Positions 1 through 6,920 of a stretch of 7,063 nucleotides of DNA are shown in pieces. The stretch is from Burkholderiales bacterium (GTDB lineage Bacteria > Pseudomonadota > Gammaproteobacteria > Burkholderiales > Burkholderiaceae_C). How positions within the stretch are numbered: the stretch's first letter is position 1; every line of letters begins with the position of its first letter. The position numbers were made by a program, and so were the translations under genes. The stretch is from NCBI GenBank assembly GCA_947453585.1, contig CANGHQ010000092.1, positions 1 to 7,063 of the forward strand, in the 5' to 3' direction. The notes beneath the pieces were generated by a model. The model had not been told where the DNA came from and did no database searches. It saw only the letters and a list, made by a program, of their open reading frames with translations.

Positions 1-316
1 TCAGGCGCAGCTCGCGCCCGCCCAGTGCGATGGCAAGGTGGCCCTGGCCGTCTGCCGCCAAGGCGGTGATGGGCGCGTCAAAGCGGCGCACCTCCAAGGC
101 TTGCCGCCCGTCCAGACGGTAGAGCACCGCCCCGGCGCTGATCCACAGATGCTGGCCGTCACTGGCAATGTCGTCAATGCCGGGCAGGTTCAAGACCACG
201 GCGGCCTCGTCGAGCGCGCGGTTGGGCTTGATGGCGCCGTCCATGATGGGCACGGTAATGGCGGCGGTGCCACGCCCGAGCAGGCGGTCAAACCACCGTT
301 GAATAGGGCTTGACAT
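1..316 (-). CDS. SMP-30/gluconolactonase-like propeller protein, N-terminal part only (runs off the left edge)
   Basis: An open frame starts with ATG at 316-314 and stays open to the window edge, giving about 105 residues of an incomplete protein. The start shares one base with the TGA of the upstream permease-propeller gene (TGATG), the usual arrangement for translational coupling. After a basic N-terminus (MSSPIQRWFDRLLGRG) come short repeated patterns typical of beta-propeller blades: 'LPGIDDIASDGQHLWIS', then 'LYRLDG', then 'ITALAADGQGHLAIAL'. The recurring 'xxDGxxLxI' pattern is what is seen in SMP-30/gluconolactonase and related propellers. There is no signal peptide, so it is probably cytoplasmic. 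The likely role, an accessory lactonase or esterase acting with the propeller fused to the upstream permease, is inferred from fold and position. The C-terminal catalytic and metal-binding region is outside the window, so activity cannot be judged. Confidence 0.72.
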   Translation of the reverse strand, partial: MSSPIQRWFDRLLGRGTAAITVPIMDGAIKPNRALDEAAVVLNLPGIDDIASDGQHLWISAGAVLYRLDGRQALEVRRFDAPITALAADGQGHLAIALGGRELRL

Positions 317-2430
317 CAGGCATTCCTCCAGCGCTGTTCGTACTGGGAAAACCCAGGGTCTGCACCGGTGAGCTTGTAGCGCCCGATGCGGTTATTGGAA
401 ATGCCGCCCAGGTACAAATAGCCCTGGTGTTCGCGCATGGAGGTGATCATGGGGTGGTTCTCGCCGCCCAGGTCCCACAGGGTTTCCAGCACCTCGCCGC
501 GCTCGTTGAACTTCAGCACGCAGCCGGTGTTGATGTTGGGGAACAGCCACTCGTCCAGGGCCACCCGCTGCGCCATGCGCTTGCGAAAGCCGGGCATGCG
601 CATGGCCAGGTCGTAGGCCGGGGCGCGCATCCCCACCAGCGCCAGCCAGTAGTTGCCATCGGATGCCAGGTTGATGTTGTCGGGGTAGCCCGGCAGGTTG
701 TCCAGCACCATTTCCACTTGGCCGGAGCGCGGGCCGTCAAACCAGTAGCGCTTGATGCAGCAGCCCCAGGTCTCGGCAAACAAGATGGACTGGCGGTCGG
801 TCGCGATGCAAATGCCGTTGGGGAAACGCAGGCCGCGCAGCACGGTGCGCGTGCTGCCGTCGCGCGGGTCGTAGCAGACGATGCGGCCGTTGCCACGCGC
901 CTCCAGCCCGTCCACCGGCCACTCGTGCATTTCATAGCGCACCGTGGCTTCGCTAAAGAAGATGCGGCCGTCGTCGGCAATGTCCAGGTCGTCGGCCAGA
1001 CGCAAGCGGCTGTCGTCGTTGATCGAGGCCCAGCTGCGGTTGGTCTCGTCGGTCACGCGCTGCACTTCACGATCAGGTGTCACACGGTACAAGCCCATGC
1101 CGCCCACGCAGACGTTAAGGTTGAAGTCGCGGTCAAACGCCATGCCCAGCGGCGTGCCGCCAATGTGGGCAAACACTTCCATCTGCTGGTAGTCAGGCGC
1201 CAGGAAACGCATGATGTCGCCGTGGCGCGAGCCGGCATACAGGTGGTTGTCGCGGTCCAGGATCACGTCCTCGGGGCCTTCGATGCGACCCAGGCCAATG
1301 AGTTCTACGTCGCGCAGCTTGTTGTTGACGGCCCAGACGCCGCCGCCCTCGGCGCTGCAGTCGGGCGCCACACCTAAGCGGTGGTAGGTGGGGCTGACAT
1401 AGACCTTGCTCAAAATACGATGGCGGTTTTTGAGCCAGCGCACGTCAATGATGGCCGCCGCAATCAAGATGCCAGCCAGCACCATGCGCGTAATGCCGCC
1501 GGGCGCCGACAGCGAGGTCAGGCCGTTGATGATCAAGAGCACGATGAGCGTGCCCACCACCGCCTTGGTAACCGAGCCGCGCCCGCCACCCAAACTTATA
1601 CCGCCCAGCACCGCTGCGGTGAGCACCAGTACTTCCATGCCCACGCCAATGTCGGCGCCGGCCGTGGCCAGCCGCGAGGCAAAAAAGCAGCCAGCCGCGC
1701 CCGTCAACATGCCGCTGGCGACGTAACACAGAGCCACCGTGCGGTTGACCGCAATGCCGCTGTTATAGGCAGAGCGGCGCGAGCCGCCAATGGCCACTAT
1801 GTGCCAGCCCAGGCGCAAGCGCGTCAGCAGCACATGGCCGCCAATGGCTGCCACCAAAAAAGCCCAGGCCACGGTGGGCAGGCCCATCCAGGTGCCGTTG
1901 CCCAAAAAGTCCCACACCTCAGACTCGGGCACATAGCCGGCAATCTCGGTGGAATAGCGCAGGCTCAAGATCTCATAGACCGAGCGAAAAATAATCAGGG
2001 TGATCAGCGTGGTCAAAAACGCCCGCAGGCGCAGGTAGCCAATCAGAATGCCGTTAACCGCACCCAACAAACCGCCGCACACCACCGTGCCCAGCACCGC
2101 CACGGGCACTGGCCACTTCAGGATGTGCATCATCACCAGCGCGCAAAAGTTGGTCAGGGCAAAGATGGAGCCGACCGACAGGTCAATGCCGCCCACAATC
2201 ATCACCAGCGCCAGGCCAAACACAATAAAGCCCACTTCACCGGCCTGGCGCAAGGTGTCGGCCATCACGATGGGGGTGTAAAAGCCGGGCACCAACTGGC
2301 CCGAGGCGATGACCACCAGCGCCAACAAAATCACGGGGATAGCGGTCTCGGTCCAGCGCTTGGACAGGATCTCGCCAAGCCAGTGGTCCGGCCAGTACCG
2401 GTAACGCAGACGGGTCAGGGTTTCGCTCAT
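316..2430 (-). CDS. Fusion protein: RbsC-type ABC transporter permease + strictosidine-synthase-like (SMP-30/gluconolactonase) beta-propeller
   Basis: Two domains are joined in one uninterrupted frame of about 704 residues (numbering from ATG 2430). Residues about 25-335 are a full-length inner-membrane permease of the ribose/xylose type, with around ten hydrophobic segments, the family motif GGIDLSVGS near 80-88, and GGISLGGGRGS near 276-286 before the last segments. Residues about 365-690 are a propeller of the strictosidine-synthase-like/APMAP group: GPEDVILD (E387), LADDLDIADDGRIFFSEAT (from 478), RFPNG (N538), LFAETWG, and PGYPDNIN (D584, N585). These match metal-ligand positions of paraoxonase-like propellers, so the domain looks intact. 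RbsC-type permeases normally end near residue 335 with a cytoplasmic C-terminus, so the propeller probably faces the cytoplasm, where it could hydrolyse a lactone or ester on entry. The frame also extends to TTG 2442 and GTG 2439. ATG 2430 is preferred, though its ribosome-binding site is weak. The stop overlaps the next start. The exact reaction is unknown. Confidence 0.9.
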   Translation of the reverse strand: MSETLTRLRYRYWPDHWLGEILSKRWTETAIPVILLALVVIASGQLVPGFYTPIVMADTLRQAGEVGFIVFGLALVMIVGGIDLSVGSIFALTNFCALVMMHILKWPVPVAVLGTVVCGGLLGAVNGILIGYLRLRAFLTTLITLIIFRSVYEILSLRYSTEIAGYVPESEVWDFLGNGTWMGLPTVAWAFLVAAIGGHVLLTRLRLGWHIVAIGGSRRSAYNSGIAVNRTVALCYVASGMLTGAAGCFFASRLATAGADIGVGMEVLVLTAAVLGGISLGGGRGSVTKAVVGTLIVLLIINGLTSLSAPGGITRMVLAGILIAAAIIDVRWLKNRHRILSKVYVSPTYHRLGVAPDCSAEGGGVWAVNNKLRDVELIGLGRIEGPEDVILDRDNHLYAGSRHGDIMRFLAPDYQQMEVFAHIGGTPLGMAFDRDFNLNVCVGGMGLYRVTPDREVQRVTDETNRSWASINDDSRLRLADDLDIADDGRIFFSEATVRYEMHEWPVDGLEARGNGRIVCYDPRDGSTRTVLRGLRFPNGICIATDRQSILFAETWGCCIKRYWFDGPRSGQVEMVLDNLPGYPDNINLASDGNYWLALVGMRAPAYDLAMRMPGFRKRMAQRVALDEWLFPNINTGCVLKFNERGEVLETLWDLGGENHPMITSMREHQGYLYLGGISNNRIGRYKLTGADPGFSQYEQRWRNA

Positions 2431-2457
2431 GGGGTGCACCAATTCAGAGAACTACAT

Positions 2458-2496
2458 AAAAGGGGGGTGGCCTGCCGCTCAGGCTTCGGCCACCCC
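2458..2496 (-). terminator. Terminator-like hairpin between the binding-protein and second permease genes
   Basis: A perfect 9-bp stem (GGGGTGGCC at 2464-2472 with GGCCACCCC at 2488-2496) encloses a 15-nt loop that can itself pair GCC with GGC. On the transcribed minus strand the stem is followed by CC and then TTTT (2461-2458). This resembles an intrinsic terminator with a short T run. Because the next gene starts at 2430 with no obvious promoter of its own, partial termination or 3'-end protection of the binding-protein message is more likely than full termination. The stem is seen directly; its function is inferred. Confidence 0.6.
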
Positions 2497-2505
2497 GTTG
2501 CTCAC

Positions 2506-2522
2506 AGCGCCCTAAAGGCGCT
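2506..2522 (-). other. Small hairpin just after the binding-protein stop codon
   Basis: AGCGCC (2506-2511) pairs perfectly with GGCGCT (2517-2522) around a 5-nt loop, starting 8 nt after the TAA of the binding-protein gene. No T run follows it directly. With the larger stem at 2464-2496 it makes a tandem hairpin pair that could stabilise the upstream message against 3' decay. That role is inferred from position. Confidence 0.45.
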
Positions 2523-2530
2523 TTCAAGGC

Positions 2531-3559
2531 TTAGGACTTGGCAGGCAACTTCCAGCACGTGCCTTCGATCGAGGCGTTGTCCTTGGTAATCGGAATCAAG
2601 GTGGTGTAGATGTTTTGCTTGGCCACACCGGGCTTCATGCCGCCTTGCACCAGCCACTTGATCATGGCCGCCATATTGCTGGCTTGGGTGGGTACGTCAT
2701 AACTGACGTCGAGGTTGTACGCACCGGCCTTGACCTGGTCACAGGCGCCCTTTTGCTCGCCGCCGCCCGACGTTGCCAGGAACAATTTACCAGTCATGCC
2801 CGCTTCTTTGACCGCTGCAGCCGTACCGATGTCCATGCCGTCCCAGAAACCAACAATGCCGCAGAGATCCGGGTTTTGCTTGAGCACAGTTTGCGTCAGT
2901 GCCTTGGCCTTGGCGGCGTCCCAGTCAGCGGCCTGGTTAGAGACCACTTTCACCTCGGGGTGCTTGGCCAGAATGTTTTCCACGCCTTTGAGCGTGTAAG
3001 CGCTGGCTGCTGCCGTGGGTGCGCCCTGCACGATGGCGATCTTGTTGGACTTGCCTTTGCAAGACTCCACCACCGCCTCGGTCATGCGCTCGCCAATGTC
3101 CACCCAGTCGGCGCCCACAAAGGCAGTTGAAGCTTGCGAAGAACGCATATTGATCTGCACCACGTAAATACCTTCGGCCTCAGCCTTGGCAATCAGCTTG
3201 GCGTAGGTTTGCACGTCGGGGTTGTGGATCACGATGACGGCGGGCTTCTCGGCAATCAGCGCGGTAAAGGCCTGCGCACCGGCGTTGGTGTTCCAGTTGG
3301 GGTCACGCACCACCACCTTCATGCCCGAGGCTTCGAGCTCTTTTTTCAGGCCCTGGTGCCAGCCGATGGCCAGGTCAAAGCCGTAGGCCACGGGAATAAA
3401 GGCCACTGTTTTACCGGCAAGCGCTTTTTTGTAGCCCTCGCGAAACGGCTCGTCCAGTCCCTTGCTTTGCGCAAAGGCTGGCAGCGCGACGGCTGCGCCC
3501 AGGGCCAGGCCGGCGACGGCCTTAACCAGATTTTTAAGCACGTGTTTTGCTTGATGCAT
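2531..3559 (-). CDS. Periplasmic sugar-type ABC transporter substrate-binding protein (RbsB-like)
   Basis: This 342-residue protein fits the periplasmic binding protein type 1 (RbsB/Peripla_BP_4) family in length and pattern. Residues 1-30 are a classical Sec signal peptide: basic KHVLKNLVK, a hydrophobic core, and cleavage expected after PAFA (30). The mature part opens with the first beta strand KTVAFIPVAYGFDLAIGWHQG (about 50-70), followed by VVVRDPNWNTNAGAQ, KPAVIVIHNPD (about 105-115), VGADWVDIGERM (148-159), KIAIVQGAP (173-181) and GIVGFWDGMDIGTAAAVKEAG (234-254), where the binding cleft usually lies. Aromatic and acidic residues in these segments (W68, W89, D151, W152, W239, D240, D243) are plausible ligand contacts. 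The mature form has four cysteines (167, 233, 273, 335), which could form disulfides in the periplasm. It lies between the two permease genes and would deliver ligand to them. The ligand cannot be inferred with confidence. A strong Shine-Dalgarno sequence supports the ATG. Confidence 0.93.
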   Translation of the reverse strand: MHQAKHVLKNLVKAVAGLALGAAVALPAFAQSKGLDEPFREGYKKALAGKTVAFIPVAYGFDLAIGWHQGLKKELEASGMKVVVRDPNWNTNAGAQAFTALIAEKPAVIVIHNPDVQTYAKLIAKAEAEGIYVVQINMRSSQASTAFVGADWVDIGERMTEAVVESCKGKSNKIAIVQGAPTAAASAYTLKGVENILAKHPEVKVVSNQAADWDAAKAKALTQTVLKQNPDLCGIVGFWDGMDIGTAAAVKEAGMTGKLFLATSGGGEQKGACDQVKAGAYNLDVSYDVPTQASNMAAMIKWLVQGGMKPGVAKQNIYTTLIPITKDNASIEGTCWKLPAKS

Positions 3560-3564
3560 CGTTG

Positions 3565-3570
3565 TCTCCT
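3565..3570 (-). promoter_or_regulatory. Strong ribosome-binding site of the substrate-binding protein gene
   Basis: AGGAGA on the minus strand lies 5 nt before the ATG at 3559-3557. It is the best Shine-Dalgarno match in front of any gene here. It fits the usual need for more binding protein than membrane subunits and fixes the start of that gene. Confidence 0.8.
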
Positions 3571-3619
3571 AGGTTGAAAAAGTGAATTGCACGCTGGGTG
3601 AGCCGGGTGCGCGGCATGC

Positions 3620-4591
3620 TCAGATGTCCCCTTGCTGCGCGGTTTCTTCGTTGCGCGGGTTGAGGACAGAATCAATCAAAATCGCGGCCAAGAGCACCAG
3701 GCCCTTGATGATGTTTTGTACCGAATACGAGATGTCCATGATGGTCATGCCGTTGAGCATGGTGCCAATGAGCAGCGTGCCGATGATCACGTTGACCACC
3801 CCGCCGCGCCCGCCCGACAGACCAATGCCGCCCAGCACCACCACCAGCACCACGTCGTAGACCATGGTGGAGTTGTAGATGCGCGTGGGCATGCTGTTGA
3901 CCGACGCCGCCATCACCAGACCGGCAAACAGGCCAATCAGCGCCGCGAGCAAATACTCCAGCAAGATGATGGGCCGTGTGGGCAAGCCCGTAGCGCGGGC
4001 AGTCAAGGGGTTGTCGCCAATGGCGTAGATAAATGCACCGGCGCGCAGACGGCGCAGCAGCAGCGCCATGAGTGCGCAGGCCAGGCCAAACATCAGCACC
4101 GGCATGGGAATGCCGCCCAGGCTGCCGCGCCCGATCCAAACCACGGCGTCCAGCGTCTGCGGCCACTGCACCACTTCCAGCTGAAAAATCGCCGCCTGCC
4201 CCAGCCCCGCCAAAAACAGGCCCGAGGCCAGCGTGGTGAAGAGTGAGGGCACTTCGGCATAGGCAATCAGCCAGCCGTTAACCAAGCCAAACAGCAAAGA
4301 CAAAACCACTGCCTGCAAGGCCGCCACTTCAATCGACTGGCCGTTGCTGACCGACTGCAGCAAAAAGCCCGAAGGCACGGCCAGCGCGGCAATCATCGAA
4401 ATATCGATGCCCCGGCCAATGACCACCACCGCCATGCCCAGGCCCAAGATGCCCAAAATGGCCACGTTTTGCAGCAAGGTCAACAGGTTGTCCACCTGCG
4501 CAAAACCGGGCAGCAGCAGCAAAAAGCCGCCAAACATCACCAGGAACAGGATGAAAACAATGGTTTGTTGGGTGGCGCGCAGTTTGGGCAT
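3620..4591 (-). CDS. RbsC-type ABC transporter permease (stand-alone subunit)
   Basis: This 323-residue inner-membrane protein is the first of two different permeases in the operon. It is hydrophobic throughout with about ten membrane segments. It carries the RbsC-family (BPD_transp_2) signatures: GRGIDISMIAAL near 59-70 (usual form GIDLSVG), the cytoplasmic loop AIGDNPLTARATGLP near 190-204 that normally contacts the ATPase, VLGGIGLSGGRGGVVNVIIG near 252-271, and the final segment NIIKGLVLLAAILIDS near 293-308. It ends at normal family length with a short polar tail, in contrast to the second permease, which carries a propeller. The frame is open further upstream to 4990, but that stretch overlaps the acyl-CoA synthetase gene and has a low-complexity Arg/Ala/Gly composition. 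The ATG at 4591 gives a normal permease N-terminus 11 nt after the preceding stop. It probably pairs with the permease domain of the 316-2430 product to form a heterodimeric channel. Confidence 0.92.
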   Translation of the reverse strand: MPKLRATQQTIVFILFLVMFGGFLLLLPGFAQVDNLLTLLQNVAILGILGLGMAVVVIGRGIDISMIAALAVPSGFLLQSVSNGQSIEVAALQAVVLSLLFGLVNGWLIAYAEVPSLFTTLASGLFLAGLGQAAIFQLEVVQWPQTLDAVVWIGRGSLGGIPMPVLMFGLACALMALLLRRLRAGAFIYAIGDNPLTARATGLPTRPIILLEYLLAALIGLFAGLVMAASVNSMPTRIYNSTMVYDVVLVVVLGGIGLSGGRGGVVNVIIGTLLIGTMLNGMTIMDISYSVQNIIKGLVLLAAILIDSVLNPRNEETAQQGDI

Positions 4592-4602
4592 GGGGTTCTC
4601 GT

Positions 4603-6912
4603 TCAGATCAGGGCGGCGTGCAGGGTTTGGCGCAGTTCGCGCTTGATGATCTTGCCGTTGAGGTTGCGCGGCAAGGGCTCGGTGTCTATGGTCCAGGTCT
4701 CGGGCACGGCGTAGTCGGACATGCGCTGGCTGCAAAAGGCCTGCAAGGCCTGGGCCGTGCTGTGTTCGCTGATGGCGCGCACCGACACAAAGGCGTGCAC
4801 CCGCTCGCCCAGCACCGCGCAGGGCACGCCCACCAGCGCCACTTCGAGCACGTCGGGGTGTTCGCTCAGCACGTTTTCCACCTGCGCGCAGTACACCTTG
4901 TAGCCGCCGCGGTTGATCACGTCTTTTTTGCGGTCCAGCACGCGCACATAGCCTTGGGCGTCCATGCTGCCGATGTCGCCCGAGCGCCAAAAGCCTGCCT
5001 TGAATTCGCTGGCCGTGGCCGCTTCGTTGCGCCAGTAACCCGGCACCACCATGGGTCCGGCAATCCAGATCTCGCCCACGGCGCCGCGCGCGACCTCAAA
5101 GCCCGCCTCGTCCATGATGCAAATCTCGCCGCAGGGCACGGGCAGGCCCACGCTGTCGCGGTGGCTGTCGGTCTGGCCCTGGGGCATGATGGTGGCGGGT
5201 GAGCAGGTCTCGGTGGCGCCATACGCGTTCATCAGCGTCAGGCCGGGCAGGCGCTGCGCCAGCCCGTCAATCGTGGCCGTGGGCATGGACGCGCCGCCAA
5301 AAGCGCCAATGCGCCAGGCGCCCAGGTCATGCGCCTGCAAGTCGGGCAGCAAGAGGCACAGGTTGTACATGGCCGGCACCATGATGGTGTGGGTAATGCG
5401 CTCGGCGCTGGCCAGGCGCACAAAGTCTGCCGCCCTGAACTGCGCCATCACCACCGTCGTGCCCTGGCAATACAGCATGGTGTAGAGCTGGGCCACCAGA
5501 CCGGTGACGTGGCTCATGGGCACGGCCACCAGCGAAATATCGCGCTCGCCCAAGCCCATGCGCTCCACGAAATGCATTACCGAATGCACGATGTTGAGGT
5601 GCGTGAGCATGGCGCCCTTGGGCCGCCCGGTGGTGCCCGATGTGTACAGCAGCACCGCCAAATCTTCTTCTTTCGCCGGGTGCGGCTGGGTTTGCGGCTG
5701 CGCCTGCATCAGGCTGGCAAAGGGCTCAAAGCCATCGGCGGGCGCAGTGCCGGTGACAAAGCGCATGCGCAGCGCTGGCAGTTGGGCGGGGGCGGGTTGC
5801 CATGCGGCCACGTCGGGGGCGCAGACCAGCGCCACGGCGCCCGAGTCGCTCAGCACGTATTCGAGCTCCATGCCACGTGCACGCGAACTGACAGGCACCA
5901 GCACCGCGCCCATCCAGGCGCAAGCCAGCGTCACGATGATGAACTCGGGCGAATTGCCCAGGTGCATGGCAACCCGGTCGCCACTGAGCACGCCACGCAG
6001 GGCCAGGCCGCCAGCACATTTGGTGGCAGCGTGGTGCAGCTCGCGCCAGCTCAGGCGCATGTCACCACACACCACGGCCAAGCCCTCGGGCCGCTGGGCC
6101 AGGGCAGACGCCAGCATCTCTGCCACGTGCGCGGGGCGCTGGGCGTAGCACAGCACCAGGCGGTTTTCAAAATGGTTTTCCCGGCGCAGTGCGGTCATGG
6201 CTGCAAGCCCTTGTGGTGGTTCAGAAAATGGGGCGGATGCCGGGGCGCTCAGCACGCCGCGCAGCAGCATCTCGATGCAATGCTGCACCGCGTCTTGCAG
6301 GCTCTCGGGGGAATGGGTCTCGGGCCGGTACCAGCGGCCAATGCCGCTGAGCGCGCCCACCACGGTAAACGCCGCCACCGCCGCGTCACCCGCCACGATC
6401 CAGCCGCGCTGCATGCCTTGTTCGATCAGCACGCGAAAGTCCACGTCCACCTCGCCCTTGCGCTGGCGCAGGGCGCGGCGCTTGTCTTCGCTCAAGGGGT
6501 CTTCGCCCACGCGGCTGGCGCACATGCCGAAGTCGCTGGTCACCACCTCGGCGTACAAGGCCATGGCCGCGCGCAGCAAATCGCGCCCACCCAGGCCCGA
6601 CTCCACCAAAGCGGCCAAACCTTGGTGAAACGCGGTCAGCCCGCGCTCCACGCACTCGATCAGGATTTCTTCCTTGTTGGCGATGTAGTAGTACAGGGTT
6701 GGCTTGGTTACTCCCAGGCTCTGGGCGATGTCGTCCAGCGAGGTGCCCTGAAAGCCCTTGCGGGTAAACAGACGGGCACCCGCCAGCAGCACCGCGTCCT
6801 TTTTGTCACTGCGCTGGGGCTCACTGGCGCGGTGCGCCCGCCACGGAGATTCCACGGTTTCTCCGGTGCGGGCCGGGCTGGCGAGAGCGGACGATGAAGT
6901 GTTCTTTTGCAC
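4603..6912 (-). CDS. Fusion protein: TetR-family transcriptional repressor + AMP-forming acyl-CoA synthetase
   Basis: The 769-residue frame holds two complete proteins. Residues about 36-220 are a TetR-type regulator: the helix-turn-helix ARLFTRKGFQGTSLDDIAQ...GVTKPTLYYYIANKEEIL (46-84) followed by an all-helical ligand/dimer region. Residues 222-238 are an Ala/Pro/Ser-rich linker. From about 245 comes an ANL-superfamily adenylating enzyme with all core motifs: the phosphate loop YTSGTTGRPKG (423-433), the ATP-contacting NAYGATE (562-568), WRSGDIG (642-648), the hinge DRKKDVINRGGYKVY (660-674) and the C-terminal lysine in NLNGKIIKREL (750-760). It should therefore convert a carboxylic acid, ATP and CoA to acyl-CoA, AMP and pyrophosphate. 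The acid is unknown; fatty or aromatic acids are typical of the family. The start is uncertain. GTG 6912 is the first possible codon (in-frame TAG 15 nt upstream) but lacks a good ribosome-binding site; GTG 6855 has GGAGA closely upstream. ATG 6198 (residue 239) could also start a free ligase. It heads the operon and is a candidate autorepressor. Confidence 0.88.
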   Translation of the reverse strand: MQKNTSSSALASPARTGETVESPWRAHRASEPQRSDKKDAVLLAGARLFTRKGFQGTSLDDIAQSLGVTKPTLYYYIANKEEILIECVERGLTAFHQGLAALVESGLGGRDLLRAAMALYAEVVTSDFGMCASRVGEDPLSEDKRRALRQRKGEVDVDFRVLIEQGMQRGWIVAGDAAVAAFTVVGALSGIGRWYRPETHSPESLQDAVQHCIEMLLRGVLSAPASAPFSEPPQGLAAMTALRRENHFENRLVLCYAQRPAHVAEMLASALAQRPEGLAVVCGDMRLSWRELHHAATKCAGGLALRGVLSGDRVAMHLGNSPEFIIVTLACAWMGAVLVPVSSRARGMELEYVLSDSGAVALVCAPDVAAWQPAPAQLPALRMRFVTGTAPADGFEPFASLMQAQPQTQPHPAKEEDLAVLLYTSGTTGRPKGAMLTHLNIVHSVMHFVERMGLGERDISLVAVPMSHVTGLVAQLYTMLYCQGTTVVMAQFRAADFVRLASAERITHTIMVPAMYNLCLLLPDLQAHDLGAWRIGAFGGASMPTATIDGLAQRLPGLTLMNAYGATETCSPATIMPQGQTDSHRDSVGLPVPCGEICIMDEAGFEVARGAVGEIWIAGPMVVPGYWRNEAATASEFKAGFWRSGDIGSMDAQGYVRVLDRKKDVINRGGYKVYCAQVENVLSEHPDVLEVALVGVPCAVLGERVHAFVSVRAISEHSTAQALQAFCSQRMSDYAVPETWTIDTEPLPRNLNGKIIKRELRQTLHAALI

Positions 6913-6920
6913 GGAGCGAA

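Noticed and set aside
38..313. 91-residue plus-strand frame near the left edge
   Set aside because: Antisense to the partial propeller gene, which has blade-like repeats and a coupled start; the plus-strand product has no recognisable features.
310..1377. 355-residue plus-strand open frame opposite the propeller domain
   Set aside because: Antisense to a well-supported propeller with conserved motifs; its own sequence is Ala/Val/His-biased with no family resemblance.
1381..2589. 402-residue plus-strand open frame opposite the permease domain
   Set aside because: Rich in His, Gln, Arg and Asn, no motif, and explained as the complement of hydrophobic permease codons.
4592..4990. N-terminal extension of the first permease up to an ATG at 4990
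   Set aside because: It overlaps the conserved C-terminal domain of the ligase in another frame and has low-complexity composition; ATG 4591 gives a normal permease start.
5329..6897. 522-residue open frame on the plus strand, opposite the repressor-ligase gene
   Set aside because: It lies fully antisense to a gene with clear family motifs. Its translation is rich in His, Gln, Ala and Gly with no recognisable domain, typical of antisense frames in GC-rich coding DNA.
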